Shown piece by piece: positions 24,470 through 33,446 of a DNA stretch of 34,345 nucleotides. The notes under the pieces were generated by a model, which was not told the origin of the DNA, did no database searches, and saw only the letters and a program-made list of their open reading frames with translations. Source of the DNA: an uncultured Lachnospiraceae bacterium (lineage in GTDB: Bacteria > Bacillota > Clostridia > Lachnospirales > Lachnospiraceae); NCBI GenBank assembly GCA_902790935.1, contig CADATP010000021.1:1-34345 (forward strand), read 5' to 3'. Each line of letters begins with the position of its first letter. Position 1 is the stretch's first letter. A program made the translations under genes and the position numbers.

Positions 24470-27400
24470 ATGAAAAGATGGAAGACCTGGCAAATCGTTC
24501 TTTTTATTGCATTATCAGTCGGGCTGAATATAGGCGGTAAGCAGATCACGACGCATTTTAACCTGCCGCTTTGGGGAGATTCCGTTGGAACTGTCCTCTG
24601 CGCATATATCGGCGGCCCTTTTTGCGGCGGAGTAGTCGGACTTACAAGTAACCTTGCCTACAGCGTTGTAAACTTACGCTCTGCTTTTTATTCCGTTACG
24701 AGTATTGCTCTTGGCCTTATCATCGGCTATGGTGCCAAGAAAAAATGGTTCAAAGAATTCTACGGGTTTATGAAAGCCGCCTCTCTCGCTATGCTCATAG
24801 GCCTTGTCGTATCCGTCCCCCTAAACATTATCCTTGACAACGGTTATACCGGAAACACCTGGGGAAACGGCATCATCGATTATCTCTCAGACAAAAACTT
24901 CCCACATTTCCTGGCTTGCATCATAGGTCAGCTGGCTCTGGAGTTTGTTGACAAGATCATTACTGTTTCCGCAGTCTATATTGTTATCATTATAAGGCGT
25001 TTCAATAAGAGCACAAAACTCTCGCAAAAAACCGTATCAGCCGTTCTTATAGCGGCTCTTTGCTTTTCTTTCTTTTCTTTTTTCCAAAGTGATCTTGAAG
25101 CTGACGAGGCCGCATCCGACGTTTCTGCGGTTTCTGATATTTCTACGGATCCGAGGGATTACAATGACTACGTTCAAACCGTATACAGCAGCAACAACGG
25201 TCTTCCCTGCGGCGAGGCAAACGATATCGTCCAGACCAATGACGGAGTCATCTGGATCGGAACCTACGCGGGACTTTACCGCTACAACGGCCGTGAGTTT
25301 CGCTGGATAGACAATTATGAATCCGTCAAAAACGTCAACTGTCTTTATGTAGATGAAGAGGGTCGTCTTTGGATCGGTACCAATGACAACGGTCTTTCAA
25401 TTTCAATTTCCGAAAATATCGTAAATGTCATTGACGCAGAATCCGGTCTTCCTTCAAACTCTGTACGCTGCATCACGAGAGCAACCGACGGTTACTACTA
25501 TGTCGGAACAACGAGCAGTATGCAGATCCTTGTTCTGAACAACGGTCTCAAAGCCACAAACACCTTAGAGGAAATATCCGGCGCCGACAGTATTTCGGCC
25601 AACGAAAGCGGATTTGTTGCTACTATCGATTCTGCGGGACGTCTTTATCTTTTAAATAGCGGAAATATCGTCGGCTCCATCACATCCCCGGATGAAAACG
25701 AAGCCTTCAACTGCTGCGTCTTTTCTCCCGACGGAAAGCTTATGGTCGGCTCTTCTACAAATCATATCTATCTTTACGATATAAGCGGAAACAAGTTTAG
25801 TCTTATCGAGCAAAAAACCTGTGAAGACGTAGCCGGTATAAATAATATCAATTACCTTGAAGACGGTACCCTCTTTATCTCAACGGACAGCGGAGTATCC
25901 TATATTGATGAGGCGGGCTACCACAAAATAAATACAAACGATTTTAACAATTCCATCGACAATATGCTCTATGATTACCAGGGTAACCTTTGGTTCACCT
26001 CTTCAAGGCTTGGACTTCTTCGTATGGCGAGATCTCCCTTTAAGGATGTATACGGCTCGGTAGGTATGGAGCGTAAGGTCGTAAACGCAATAGTCCTTTG
26101 GGATGGCAAGTACTATATAGGAACGGACAAGGGGCTTGACGTTGTAGACAAGGCCTGCCGGAAAAGCTACGAAAACGAGATAACTGAAGAGCTGCGTGAT
26201 AAACGTATCCGCTGCATGTACGTTGATTCAAAGGATCACCTTTGGATATGTACCTACGGAAGCGGACTTGTGGAGCTTGCTCCCAAGGGAAGCTTTTGGA
26301 CCTACAACGCCGAAAACGGCAGCTTCGGAAACAAGGCAAGGATCGTTACGGGGCTTTCCGACGGCACAATACTGGCTGCCGGTGATAACGGTCTCAGTTT
26401 TATTAAAAACCATACAATAGAAAAGACTATCAGCAACGAATCCGGCCCTATCAATTCTATGATACTTACGGTTACGGAGCTTAAGGACGGAACAATCCTT
26501 GCGGGAACCGATGGTGATGGTATCGCCCTGATAAAGGACGGCAAAGTTACTGATATGCTTACAAGGGATGACGGTCTTAGCAGCGACGTGATCCTCCGCA
26601 CAGTAAAGGATCCAAAGTCCGAAGGCGTGTTTATCGTTACAAGTAACGGCCTTTGCTATATGGATGAACAGGGGCAGATACGCACACTTGACAAATTCCC
26701 ATATTATAACAACTACGATATCTGGGTAAAGGATGAGGATACCCTCTTTATCATGTCCAGTGCGGGAATCTATGTTGTTGAAAGAGATGAACTCGTATCC
26801 GGAGGTGAAATGGCCTGGGAGCTTTTGGATGCAAAGAAAGGTCTCGGAACCTCCCTTACCGCCAACTCCTGGAACTACTACAACGGAAAAGGGGAGCTTT
26901 TCCTTCCCTGCGATACAGGTGTATATATAATCGATGTTGAAAAATACAACAGCGATGTCCGCTCATATCGAATGCAGCTTGCCTCCGTAAAGACAGACGG
27001 CAATCTCATTCCGATGGCCCGCACGGGTGCAATAACCATCGGTCGCGGAGTAAATCGTGTTGAGCTCTCTCCCGAAATACTAAACTACACGATCCAGGAG
27101 CCTAATGTGGGTTACTTCCTTGAGGGCTTTGACTCCCAGTGGACCATCATCCCGCAAAATAATCTCAACAACATAATCTACTCAAATCTGCCTGCGGGTA
27201 ACTATGTCTTCCATCTTGCCATATTTGACAGCGCCGGAGATCACATCCTTGAAGAAAGGGAATTTGATCTGGTAAAAGAAGGAGAGATTTACGAGCAGTC
27301 CGGCTTTACCTTCTATATGCTCCTTATCCTTTCTTTGATGATCGTCTGGTTTACGTGGCTGATCGTTCAAAGACAGCTTCACCAGCAGCAGATAAAGTTG

Positions 27401-28129
27401 AATATGGCCAACGAAACAGTTATGGCTATTGCAAACGCAGTCGATGCTAAGGATGTCCGCACCCACCAGCATTCCACAAGAGTAGCGGAGTATTCAATGC
27501 TTATCGCTGAAGAAATGAACTGTTTTAAGTGGTGGCAAAGACGAAAGGCTATCTCAAATATAGGAAAAGCAGCCCAGATGCACGACATCGGAAAGATCGC
27601 GATCCCCGACAGAGTCCTTAATAAAGTCGGAAGACTCGACGACGAAGAGTACGCTATGATGAAATCCCATGTAATCCGCGGCGCGGAAATACTTAAGGAC
27701 TTTACTCTTGTTGACCATGTTCTTGACGGTACAAAATACCACCACGAAAGATATGACGGAAAAGGCTATCCCGACGGGCTTTCCGGCACAGATATTCCTC
27801 TTTTTGCAAGAATCATCAGTGTAGCGGATAGCTTTGATGCCATGACCTCAAACCGTGTCTACAGACACCATATGGATACGGACTATGTTATGAATGAAAT
27901 GCGGCGAGGCCGGGGAACACAATTTGATCCCGATGCCCTCGATGCCTTCCTCAGACTTGTAGATAAAAAGGTTATCGATCTTGATAAGATATACGCCCAA
28001 AAGCGTATGGAGATTGACCAGGCTGATGAAGCAGCTCAGTCCGAATTAAAAAGAAGGGCGGAAGAAGATAAAAAGATTCAGCAGGAAGAAATAAAGCAGT
28101 CAGCTGATGAGAAAGGAGCAGGGAAATGA
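24470..28129 (+). CDS. HD-GYP c-di-GMP phosphodiesterase with S-component-like membrane domain and propeller sensor
   Basis: Predicted to hydrolyse cyclic di-GMP in response to an outside signal. The 1219 residues run in this order. About 1-180 is a polytopic domain resembling ECF-transporter S components (GDSVGTVLCAYIGGPFCGG). A further membrane helix lies near 190-207. About 230-820 holds roughly 14 Reg_prop repeats (GVIWIGTYAGLYRYNG, GRLWIGTNDNGL, HLWICTYGSGL), enough for two seven-bladed propellers. A Y_Y_Y domain (about 830-935, YFLEGFDSQW) and a membrane helix (about 946-966) follow. The HD-GYP domain (about 985-1170) has MHDIGK (His1038, Asp1039), YHHERYDGKGYPDG (GYP 1099-1101) and DSFDAMTSNRVYR, all canonical. 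A charged tail ends the protein. GAGGAGAT precedes the ATG. The stop overlaps the next ATG. The propeller layout matches hybrid two-component sensors, but the output is a phosphodiesterase. Confidence 0.9.
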   Translation: MKRWKTWQIVLFIALSVGLNIGGKQITTHFNLPLWGDSVGTVLCAYIGGPFCGGVVGLTSNLAYSVVNLRSAFYSVTSIALGLIIGYGAKKKWFKEFYGFMKAASLAMLIGLVVSVPLNIILDNGYTGNTWGNGIIDYLSDKNFPHFLACIIGQLALEFVDKIITVSAVYIVIIIRRFNKSTKLSQKTVSAVLIAALCFSFFSFFQSDLEADEAASDVSAVSDISTDPRDYNDYVQTVYSSNNGLPCGEANDIVQTNDGVIWIGTYAGLYRYNGREFRWIDNYESVKNVNCLYVDEEGRLWIGTNDNGLSISISENIVNVIDAESGLPSNSVRCITRATDGYYYVGTTSSMQILVLNNGLKATNTLEEISGADSISANESGFVATIDSAGRLYLLNSGNIVGSITSPDENEAFNCCVFSPDGKLMVGSSTNHIYLYDISGNKFSLIEQKTCEDVAGINNINYLEDGTLFISTDSGVSYIDEAGYHKINTNDFNNSIDNMLYDYQGNLWFTSSRLGLLRMARSPFKDVYGSVGMERKVVNAIVLWDGKYYIGTDKGLDVVDKACRKSYENEITEELRDKRIRCMYVDSKDHLWICTYGSGLVELAPKGSFWTYNAENGSFGNKARIVTGLSDGTILAAGDNGLSFIKNHTIEKTISNESGPINSMILTVTELKDGTILAGTDGDGIALIKDGKVTDMLTRDDGLSSDVILRTVKDPKSEGVFIVTSNGLCYMDEQGQIRTLDKFPYYNNYDIWVKDEDTLFIMSSAGIYVVERDELVSGGEMAWELLDAKKGLGTSLTANSWNYYNGKGELFLPCDTGVYIIDVEKYNSDVRSYRMQLASVKTDGNLIPMARTGAITIGRGVNRVELSPEILNYTIQEPNVGYFLEGFDSQWTIIPQNNLNNIIYSNLPAGNYVFHLAIFDSAGDHILEEREFDLVKEGEIYEQSGFTFYMLLILSLMIVWFTWLIVQRQLHQQQIKLNMANETVMAIANAVDAKDVRTHQHSTRVAEYSMLIAEEMNCFKWWQRRKAISNIGKAAQMHDIGKIAIPDRVLNKVGRLDDEEYAMMKSHVIRGAEILKDFTLVDHVLDGTKYHHERYDGKGYPDGLSGTDIPLFARIISVADSFDAMTSNRVYRHHMDTDYVMNEMRRGRGTQFDPDALDAFLRLVDKKVIDLDKIYAQKRMEIDQADEAAQSELKRRAEEDKKIQQEEIKQSADEKGAGK

Positions 28130-29316
28130 AGCGAGTATATATAACCACAGTAGTAACTTGCATTATCATATTGGCCGCTCTTATGACCTGTCTTAAGCTA
28201 ATGAATTTAAAAGGCACAAAAGATCACCTGACCATCGGCTTTATCTATGACAACGACGAAAGCACCCCTTACACATACAACTTCTCTCTTGCCAAGGATG
28301 CCCTTGAAAAGGAATACGGGGACAAGATCGATATACTAAGCTGCAGCAATGTACTTGATGATGAGATGGAGGAGCCCTTAAGAGAGCTTGCCGAGAGCGG
28401 TTGCGATATCATCTTCTTTAACGGATACAGCGAGATGGTTATGCAGCTTGCTCCGGATTACCCGGATACACAGTTTTGCCAGACTTCATATATGGATATG
28501 AACGGCGTTGCCGTCCCCGAAAACTACCACACCTTTAAAGGCGAGGCTTATCAGGGAAGGTATGTCAGCGGAATCGCTGCCGGGATGAAGATCAATCAGC
28601 TTATCGAAGAAGGAACTATAAACGCAGATGAGGCCCTTGTAGGATTCGTCGCCGCCTTTCCAACATCCGAAGTCATCTCCGGCTACACGGCTTTTATCCT
28701 CGGAGTACGCTCTATTGTTCCGGAAGCCAGGATGGAAGTATCCTACACAAATACCTGGAGCAGCTACGCTCAGGAAAAGGCAGCGGCCAACAAACTGATA
28801 TCCGACGGATGCACCGTCATCTCCCAGCACACCGATACCATCGCTCCCGCAATCGCCTGCGAAGAAGCCGCCGGCACAAAGCCCGTTTACTTTGTCGGTT
28901 ATAACCAGAGTATGTCAGAGGTAGCCCCGGAAACAAGCCTTGTAACTTCAAGGATATGCTGGGAACCCTATATTCTCTCGGCTGTAGACGCCGTTATGAC
29001 GAATAAAAAAATTGAGAAAAATGTTGCAGGCCGTGTTCACGGCTCAGATATTTCCGCCGGATTTGAAAAGGGATGGGTTGAGATGATAGACCTAAACCTC
29101 CCGGTGGCCGCTCCCGGTACAAAACAGGCTATGAACAGCGCCATCGACAGCTTTAAACGCGGCAACAGAGATTTTGTATTTCGCGGAGACTACACCGGCG
29201 TAAAGCATGACGACCCCTCCGTTACAATAGACCTCCATAACGGCTATATCGAAAACGAGAACACCTCATACCCGCTCTTCGATTACATCCTCTCCGACAT
29301 CATCACAATAGTATAA
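28126..29316 (+). CDS. BMP/PnrA-type substrate-binding protein, membrane-anchored
   Basis: Periplasmic-binding fold protein of the BMP family, whose known members bind purine nucleosides. The 396 residues have an N-terminal hydrophobic helix (about 5-24), then the two-lobed binding domain: LTIGFIYDNDES, ESGCDIIFFNGY, YQGRYVSGIAAGM, GFVAAFPTSEVISGYTAF, NKLISDGCTVISQHTD. The position before Cys22 (ALMTC) is a poor lipobox, so it is more likely a helix anchor than a lipoprotein. It starts by ATGA overlap with the HD-GYP gene, with AGGAG 7 nt upstream inside that gene. No ABC ATPase or permease of a nucleoside importer lies nearby, so a sensing role with the HD-GYP protein is inferred. The ligand is unknown. 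Confidence 0.87.
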   Translation: MKRVYITTVVTCIIILAALMTCLKLMNLKGTKDHLTIGFIYDNDESTPYTYNFSLAKDALEKEYGDKIDILSCSNVLDDEMEEPLRELAESGCDIIFFNGYSEMVMQLAPDYPDTQFCQTSYMDMNGVAVPENYHTFKGEAYQGRYVSGIAAGMKINQLIEEGTINADEALVGFVAAFPTSEVISGYTAFILGVRSIVPEARMEVSYTNTWSSYAQEKAAANKLISDGCTVISQHTDTIAPAIACEEAAGTKPVYFVGYNQSMSEVAPETSLVTSRICWEPYILSAVDAVMTNKKIEKNVAGRVHGSDISAGFEKGWVEMIDLNLPVAAPGTKQAMNSAIDSFKRGNRDFVFRGDYTGVKHDDPSVTIDLHNGYIENENTSYPLFDYILSDIITIV

Positions 29317-29323
29317 TAAAGAG

Positions 29324-29351
29324 TTGACACCCCCCCGTCCCCCTGTGTCAT
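29324..29351 (+). repeat. GC-rich REP-like repeat, copy 1
   Basis: The unit begins TTGACAC, passes through a C-rich tract and ends CCCGTCCCCCTGTGTCAT. TGACAC (29325-29330) and GTGTCA (29345-29350) are inverted, so each unit can form a stem. It starts 8 nt after the BMP stop codon. Confidence 0.85.
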
Positions 29352-29352
29352 C

Positions 29353-29383
29353 TTGACACCCCAACCCCGTCCCCCTGTGTCAT
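29353..29383 (+). repeat. GC-rich REP-like repeat, copy 2
   Basis: Same unit as copy 1, three bases longer in the C-rich part, and 1 nt away. The shared 17-mer CCCGTCCCCCTGTGTCA lies at 29366-29382. It ends 2 nt before the stop codon of the convergent permease gene, so the two units fill nearly the whole 69-bp intergenic gap and may serve as a bidirectional terminator. Confidence 0.85.
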
Positions 29384-29385
29384 TT

Positions 29386-30600
29386 TCACGACCTAAGCGC
29401 CTCTATAGGCGTCATTTTGGCTGCTTTTTTTGCGGGATAGAATCCGAAAAATATTCCTATAGCCATTGAGAATACCGCGGATAATAGTATAAGTGCAATG
29501 TTAAAATCAGGTAAAACCGATATATTTGCCGCGCTTTTTGCAATCAGGCTGATAAGAAGTGAAAAGCCATATCCGCTTATTATCCCTATTACTCCTCCGG
29601 TCAAGGATATAAGTCCCGATTCAATGAGAAACTGCCAGAGGATCGCTTTAGTTCCGGCTCCGAGAGATTTCCTTATTCCGATCTCCCTTGTCCTTTCGGT
29701 AACCGATACAAGCATAATATTCATAACTCCGACTCCGCCTACAAAAAGAGAAATAGCGGCGACGAGCATTACAAAAACGGTAATACCCGTCATTATAGAC
29801 GAAAACTGCGATACACCGGAATTAAGCTCATATGTCTTAACCTTTTCCTCTCCTCTTTCGTTTAAGGCCGCAGCCACATACATCTTCCCCTTTGCCGCCA
29901 TCTGTGGAGCGCTCTCGGGTTTATCCACAAAAACCATAGCATCATATATGGCATCCGGATCGATTCCGAAGAGATTATAGAGAATAGTGGAGGGCATCTC
30001 AAGTGTATGGGTATTTCCTCCAAACATCAAAGCAGAAATAGCCGACGCAGACTTCCTGATCCCCAAAACCTTTACATCAACTTCTCTTCCGAGGATATCA
30101 AGAGATATCGTTTTCCCGATAGCATCAGTATTGCCGAAAATCTCTATGGCAGTGTTTTCATCTATGATGCAGACTTCCTTGGCTAAATCGTAATCAAATT
30201 CATCAAAATATCTTCCCTGCACGATCTCGGCAGAATTTTTAAGCTCAAGGCTCGGGGATCCGCTGCTTATCCTGATCTTAACTTCTTCTTTTTTACCCTT
30301 TGCCGTAGCATTTACGCTAAGTACTTCCGTATAGCTTATATTCTCGTCGTACTTTGAAACAAGATTGTCAAGGATCTTTCTGTTCATAGGCTTTCCTTCG
30401 TTCGTATAGATCTCATAATACGAACCGGCCAAGGAGCTTAAGGAACCTGATATAAAATTACTCATTCCCTTTCCGATGGACATGATCGTTACAACGCTTG
30501 ATATACCTATGATGATACCAAGCATAGTAAGAAACGCACGAACCTTGTTTGAACGTACATTAAAAAATGCCATTTTCCAATAATCAAGAAAAATACCCAT
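29386..30600 (-). CDS. MacB/FtsX-type ABC transporter permease 2
   Basis: Membrane subunit of a MacAB/YknXYZ-like exporter, a family that moves or extracts peptides, antibiotics or envelope substrates by mechanotransmission. The 404-residue protein has one N-terminal helix (about 18-45), a large outside MacB_PCD domain (about 50-265), and three C-terminal helices in the FtsX domain. VSVTERTREIGIRKSLGA lies in the coupling region, and FFGFYPAKKAAKMTPIEALR is at the end. It lacks a fused ATPase domain. It follows the first permease by 3 nt and is the last gene of the operon. Ribosome-site sequence before its ATG is weak (CAGGAGTAGACA region overlapping the previous stop), consistent with coupling. 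Confidence 0.93.
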   Translation of the reverse strand: MGIFLDYWKMAFFNVRSNKVRAFLTMLGIIIGISSVVTIMSIGKGMSNFISGSLSSLAGSYYEIYTNEGKPMNRKILDNLVSKYDENISYTEVLSVNATAKGKKEEVKIRISSGSPSLELKNSAEIVQGRYFDEFDYDLAKEVCIIDENTAIEIFGNTDAIGKTISLDILGREVDVKVLGIRKSASAISALMFGGNTHTLEMPSTILYNLFGIDPDAIYDAMVFVDKPESAPQMAAKGKMYVAAALNERGEEKVKTYELNSGVSQFSSIMTGITVFVMLVAAISLFVGGVGVMNIMLVSVTERTREIGIRKSLGAGTKAILWQFLIESGLISLTGGVIGIISGYGFSLLISLIAKSAANISVLPDFNIALILLSAVFSMAIGIFFGFYPAKKAAKMTPIEALRS

Positions 30601-30603
30601 TGT

Positions 30604-31845
30604 CTACTCCTGCCTAAGGGCTTCGATTGGATTTAACTTTGCCGCCTTTTTTGCGGGGTATATTCCGAAGAAGATACCGATCGCCGCAGAAAAGAACGTT
30701 ACCGCTATAATAACCTGCGGTGTTACTAACGCAACCACATTTATCCCGATGACCTTACTCATAATAAAACAGATCAGCTCTCCCCCGAGATACCCGAAAA
30801 GAATTCCAAAAATCCCTCCGAGGCACGTAAGTACTCCGGCCTCCGCAAGAAATTGTATCATTATTGATGATGTCCTTGCTCCCAAGGATTTTCTGATTCC
30901 GATCTCTCTTGTCCTTTCGGTTACTGAAACCAGCATAATATTCATTACTCCGATACCTCCGACCATCAAAGAGATGGCGGCTACGAAAGAAATAAAGATC
31001 GTGATATAGTTTATGACTTTCATTATGCTTTCCATATAGGACGTGAAGGATATATATGAAATCTTTTTTTGTCCTACCAGTTTTTTTCTTGCCTCAAGAA
31101 AGCTGATGATCTTTTTAATAGTCCCTTCAGCTTCCTCGGCAGAGTCAGGCTTAAAGAGGATCTGTTCGAATGAGTCATCTTCATTTCCGATGATCGCGTT
31201 GTATGTGGAGTAGGGCATATCGAATTCCACTTCATCCTCAAAATAAACCATTTCATACAGCTCCGAATCGGACTTTCCCTTTACTCCCACAACTTCAAGC
31301 TCGCAGCTTGTGCCCTCAATTTCAAATGTGAAGGTCTGTCCTACAACATCCGTATGTCCAAAGAGATTCTTGGCACTGTTTTGAGCAAGAACGCAAACCC
31401 TCGCTTCGGAGTCATATTCCTCTTCTGTAAAGTATCTTCCCGCCACAAAGGGCTTCGGATTAGCAATGATGTAATCCGGAGTTACGGCACAGTAGTATGT
31501 GACAAATTCTCCCTTTTTTGACAAAGACGTAGCATAGCCGGCTTTTTCCATGGATAAGGATGCCACATGATCTATCTTTTCCTTAGCACTTTCCACATCC
31601 CCCCGGTTAAAAAAGGCCTCGGGAAAGATCTCCCCCAAAAGGTTTCCGGCCATTATGTAGGTCTGTCCGCTGAAGGCATTGTTAAGCTGTCCCGATACGG
31701 AATTCTTTACGCCGTTTCCTACAGATACGATCATAATAACGGACCCGATTCCGATTATGATCCCAAGCATCGTAAGGACCGACCTCATCTTGTTACTCCA
31801 TATGCTTTTTAATGAAATTTTCAAATATTCCAGAAGCTGGCCCAT
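30604..31845 (-). CDS. MacB/FtsX-type ABC transporter permease 1
   Basis: Paralogue of the permease that follows it. The 413 residues have the same plan: a first helix (about 20-42, SVLTMLGIIIGIGSVIMIVS), an outside domain to about 275, three helices, the identical VSVTERTREIGIRKSLGA motif and a GIYPAKKAAKLNPIEALRQE end. The two permeases probably form a heterodimer with two copies of the ATPase. It starts 1 nt before the adaptor's stop region ends, so it is in the same operon. Substrate is unknown. Confidence 0.93.
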   Translation of the reverse strand: MGQLLEYLKISLKSIWSNKMRSVLTMLGIIIGIGSVIMIVSVGNGVKNSVSGQLNNAFSGQTYIMAGNLLGEIFPEAFFNRGDVESAKEKIDHVASLSMEKAGYATSLSKKGEFVTYYCAVTPDYIIANPKPFVAGRYFTEEEYDSEARVCVLAQNSAKNLFGHTDVVGQTFTFEIEGTSCELEVVGVKGKSDSELYEMVYFEDEVEFDMPYSTYNAIIGNEDDSFEQILFKPDSAEEAEGTIKKIISFLEARKKLVGQKKISYISFTSYMESIMKVINYITIFISFVAAISLMVGGIGVMNIMLVSVTERTREIGIRKSLGARTSSIMIQFLAEAGVLTCLGGIFGILFGYLGGELICFIMSKVIGINVVALVTPQVIIAVTFFSAAIGIFFGIYPAKKAAKLNPIEALRQE

Positions 31846-31846
31846 A

Positions 31847-33445
31847 TTAGTTACCTGCGGTTATTAAAGACATACTTTCGGGAGAAACCATCGCGGGCAT
31901 TCCCTCAGTGATCGTTCCGGTATATGTGCTGATGATAATATCTCCCTCCTCAAGTCCGGACTTTATCTCTATATAGAAATCTCCGGATACTCCCGTCTCG
32001 ACATACTTCTTTCCGACTATCATAGTGGCCGGATCCATTGTGTAAACAAACTCTCCGGTATTATCTACATTGACGCTCTCAACAGGGATCCTGATACAGT
32101 CGGCCAGGGTCGCAAGTGTGATAGTACACTTGGCATCAATTCCTAAGTAAATATTATCATCAGGATCGTCGATGGATACCGTGACCATAACAAGGGAAGA
32201 ATTACCGGTCTGGGTAACCATATGATTGATGGTCTTTACCTCGCCGTTATATGTATTTCCAAGTATTTTTATCTTTGCCTTCTGACCCTCTTTTAGATGT
32301 TCAAGGTCGGTCTTAGTAACACCGATGGTTACATGAACATCATCAAGACTTGAGAACGTAACAAGTGGCGTACCGGCTACCGTTGTATCGTCTTTCGTAT
32401 AGCCTACCGAAGTAACTACACCGTCAAAAGGAGCGATAAGTCCTTCGGCAAACATCTCTATTGAATCATAATAGTTTTCATTTTGAATACTCTGCATCTC
32501 CTCGGAGATTTCAAGAGACTTTTTGTCATACTCGCTGGCTATTGTTGCCTTGTAGGATTTCATCTCGGATTCGGCTGCAGCTTTTTCAGCCTTATACTCT
32601 GCAAGAAGAGCATTCGCTTCCGAAACTTTTTTCTGGTTATCATAGGCTGCGGCGGAGGAGCTCTGTTCCTGTATCTGACGGCTTATATTTGATATCTCAG
32701 CCTGCTTTTTATATACATAATCCTCGTAGTTTTTAAGCCATTCGGTCTCTTCCGCCGTGGGGGTATACATAAAAGCCGTAACCTTTGAGTACATTTCTTT
32801 ATTCTTAAACTGATAATCAGAAAGCTCATTGTTTGAAATAGAAAGCTGGGTATTCAGTGCCGCAGTCCAGTGGGCAGACGCATCGGTAACGTCCTTTTCG
32901 AGCTGGTCTACAACCGCCTGCTGGTCATTTACAAGCTGAGAATACTTTTTAAATCTTCCCGCAGCCTCGTAGTACTTGTTTTCATTATCCTTATTTTTCG
33001 CAACCGCGCCCTCGTAGGAGCTCTCCGCGGACTGGGATTTAAGAAGCGCAAGACGAAGGGATGTGTTATAGGAATCCTCATTGAAAAGAAGGATTGGTTC
33101 ACCCTTTTTTACAAAGCTTCCGCTTCCTTTGATATCATCAATAAGGATTGCATCGGGAGCGGTATAATGTATTGTCTTTTCGCTCTCCACATTACCGGAG
33201 ATAGTCACATCGCTGATAAGCTCCCCTCTTGAAACCTCCTCTAAAGTAACCGTTCCTCCCATCATGGACTTCATCGCTTTTCTCGCTCCGAAGATGATTA
33301 TCCCGATAAAGATTGCTATTACGGCCAGAATAGAGAAAACTATTATGAGAGCGGTTTTCTTCTTTCTCTTTTTCTTTTTTATCTCAAGCTTTTCCTGTGA
33401 ACTGAGATTTGCATCAAGTTCCCTGTTTCTACTCTTAACAGACAT
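31847..33445 (-). CDS. Membrane-fusion adaptor protein, MacA/YknX-like
   Basis: Periplasmic-adaptor-type subunit that binds the FtsX permeases outside the membrane. The 532 residues have a very basic N-terminus (KKKKRKKK at 23-30) and a membrane helix at 31-53. A split lipoyl/barrel-sandwich region follows (GELISDVTISGNVESEKT, later APFDGVVTSVGYTKDDTTVAGTPLVTF; quoted in parts). Between the halves is a long coiled-coil hairpin (about 125-330), rich in Lys, Glu, Ala and Gln. Beta-barrel and membrane-proximal domains end the protein. The start is ATG 33443-33445, with AAAGGAG 6 nt upstream and 1 nt after the ATPase stop. The frame is open further upstream but only inside the ATPase gene. Confidence 0.93.
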   Translation of the reverse strand: MSVKSRNRELDANLSSQEKLEIKKKKRKKKTALIIVFSILAVIAIFIGIIIFGARKAMKSMMGGTVTLEEVSRGELISDVTISGNVESEKTIHYTAPDAILIDDIKGSGSFVKKGEPILLFNEDSYNTSLRLALLKSQSAESSYEGAVAKNKDNENKYYEAAGRFKKYSQLVNDQQAVVDQLEKDVTDASAHWTAALNTQLSISNNELSDYQFKNKEMYSKVTAFMYTPTAEETEWLKNYEDYVYKKQAEISNISRQIQEQSSSAAAYDNQKKVSEANALLAEYKAEKAAAESEMKSYKATIASEYDKKSLEISEEMQSIQNENYYDSIEMFAEGLIAPFDGVVTSVGYTKDDTTVAGTPLVTFSSLDDVHVTIGVTKTDLEHLKEGQKAKIKILGNTYNGEVKTINHMVTQTGNSSLVMVTVSIDDPDDNIYLGIDAKCTITLATLADCIRIPVESVNVDNTGEFVYTMDPATMIVGKKYVETGVSGDFYIEIKSGLEEGDIIISTYTGTITEGMPAMVSPESMSLITAGN

Positions 33446-33446
33446 T

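Noticed and set aside
28126..28200. Lipoprotein signal in the BMP protein
   Set aside because: The residues before Cys22 are ALMT, and Thr at -1 with Met at -2 does not fit a good lipobox; an uncleaved helix anchor is more likely, though not excluded.
29324..29383. CRISPR-like repeat pair
   Set aside because: Only two units, separated by one base, with no spacers and no cas genes; better explained as dispersed palindromic repeats.
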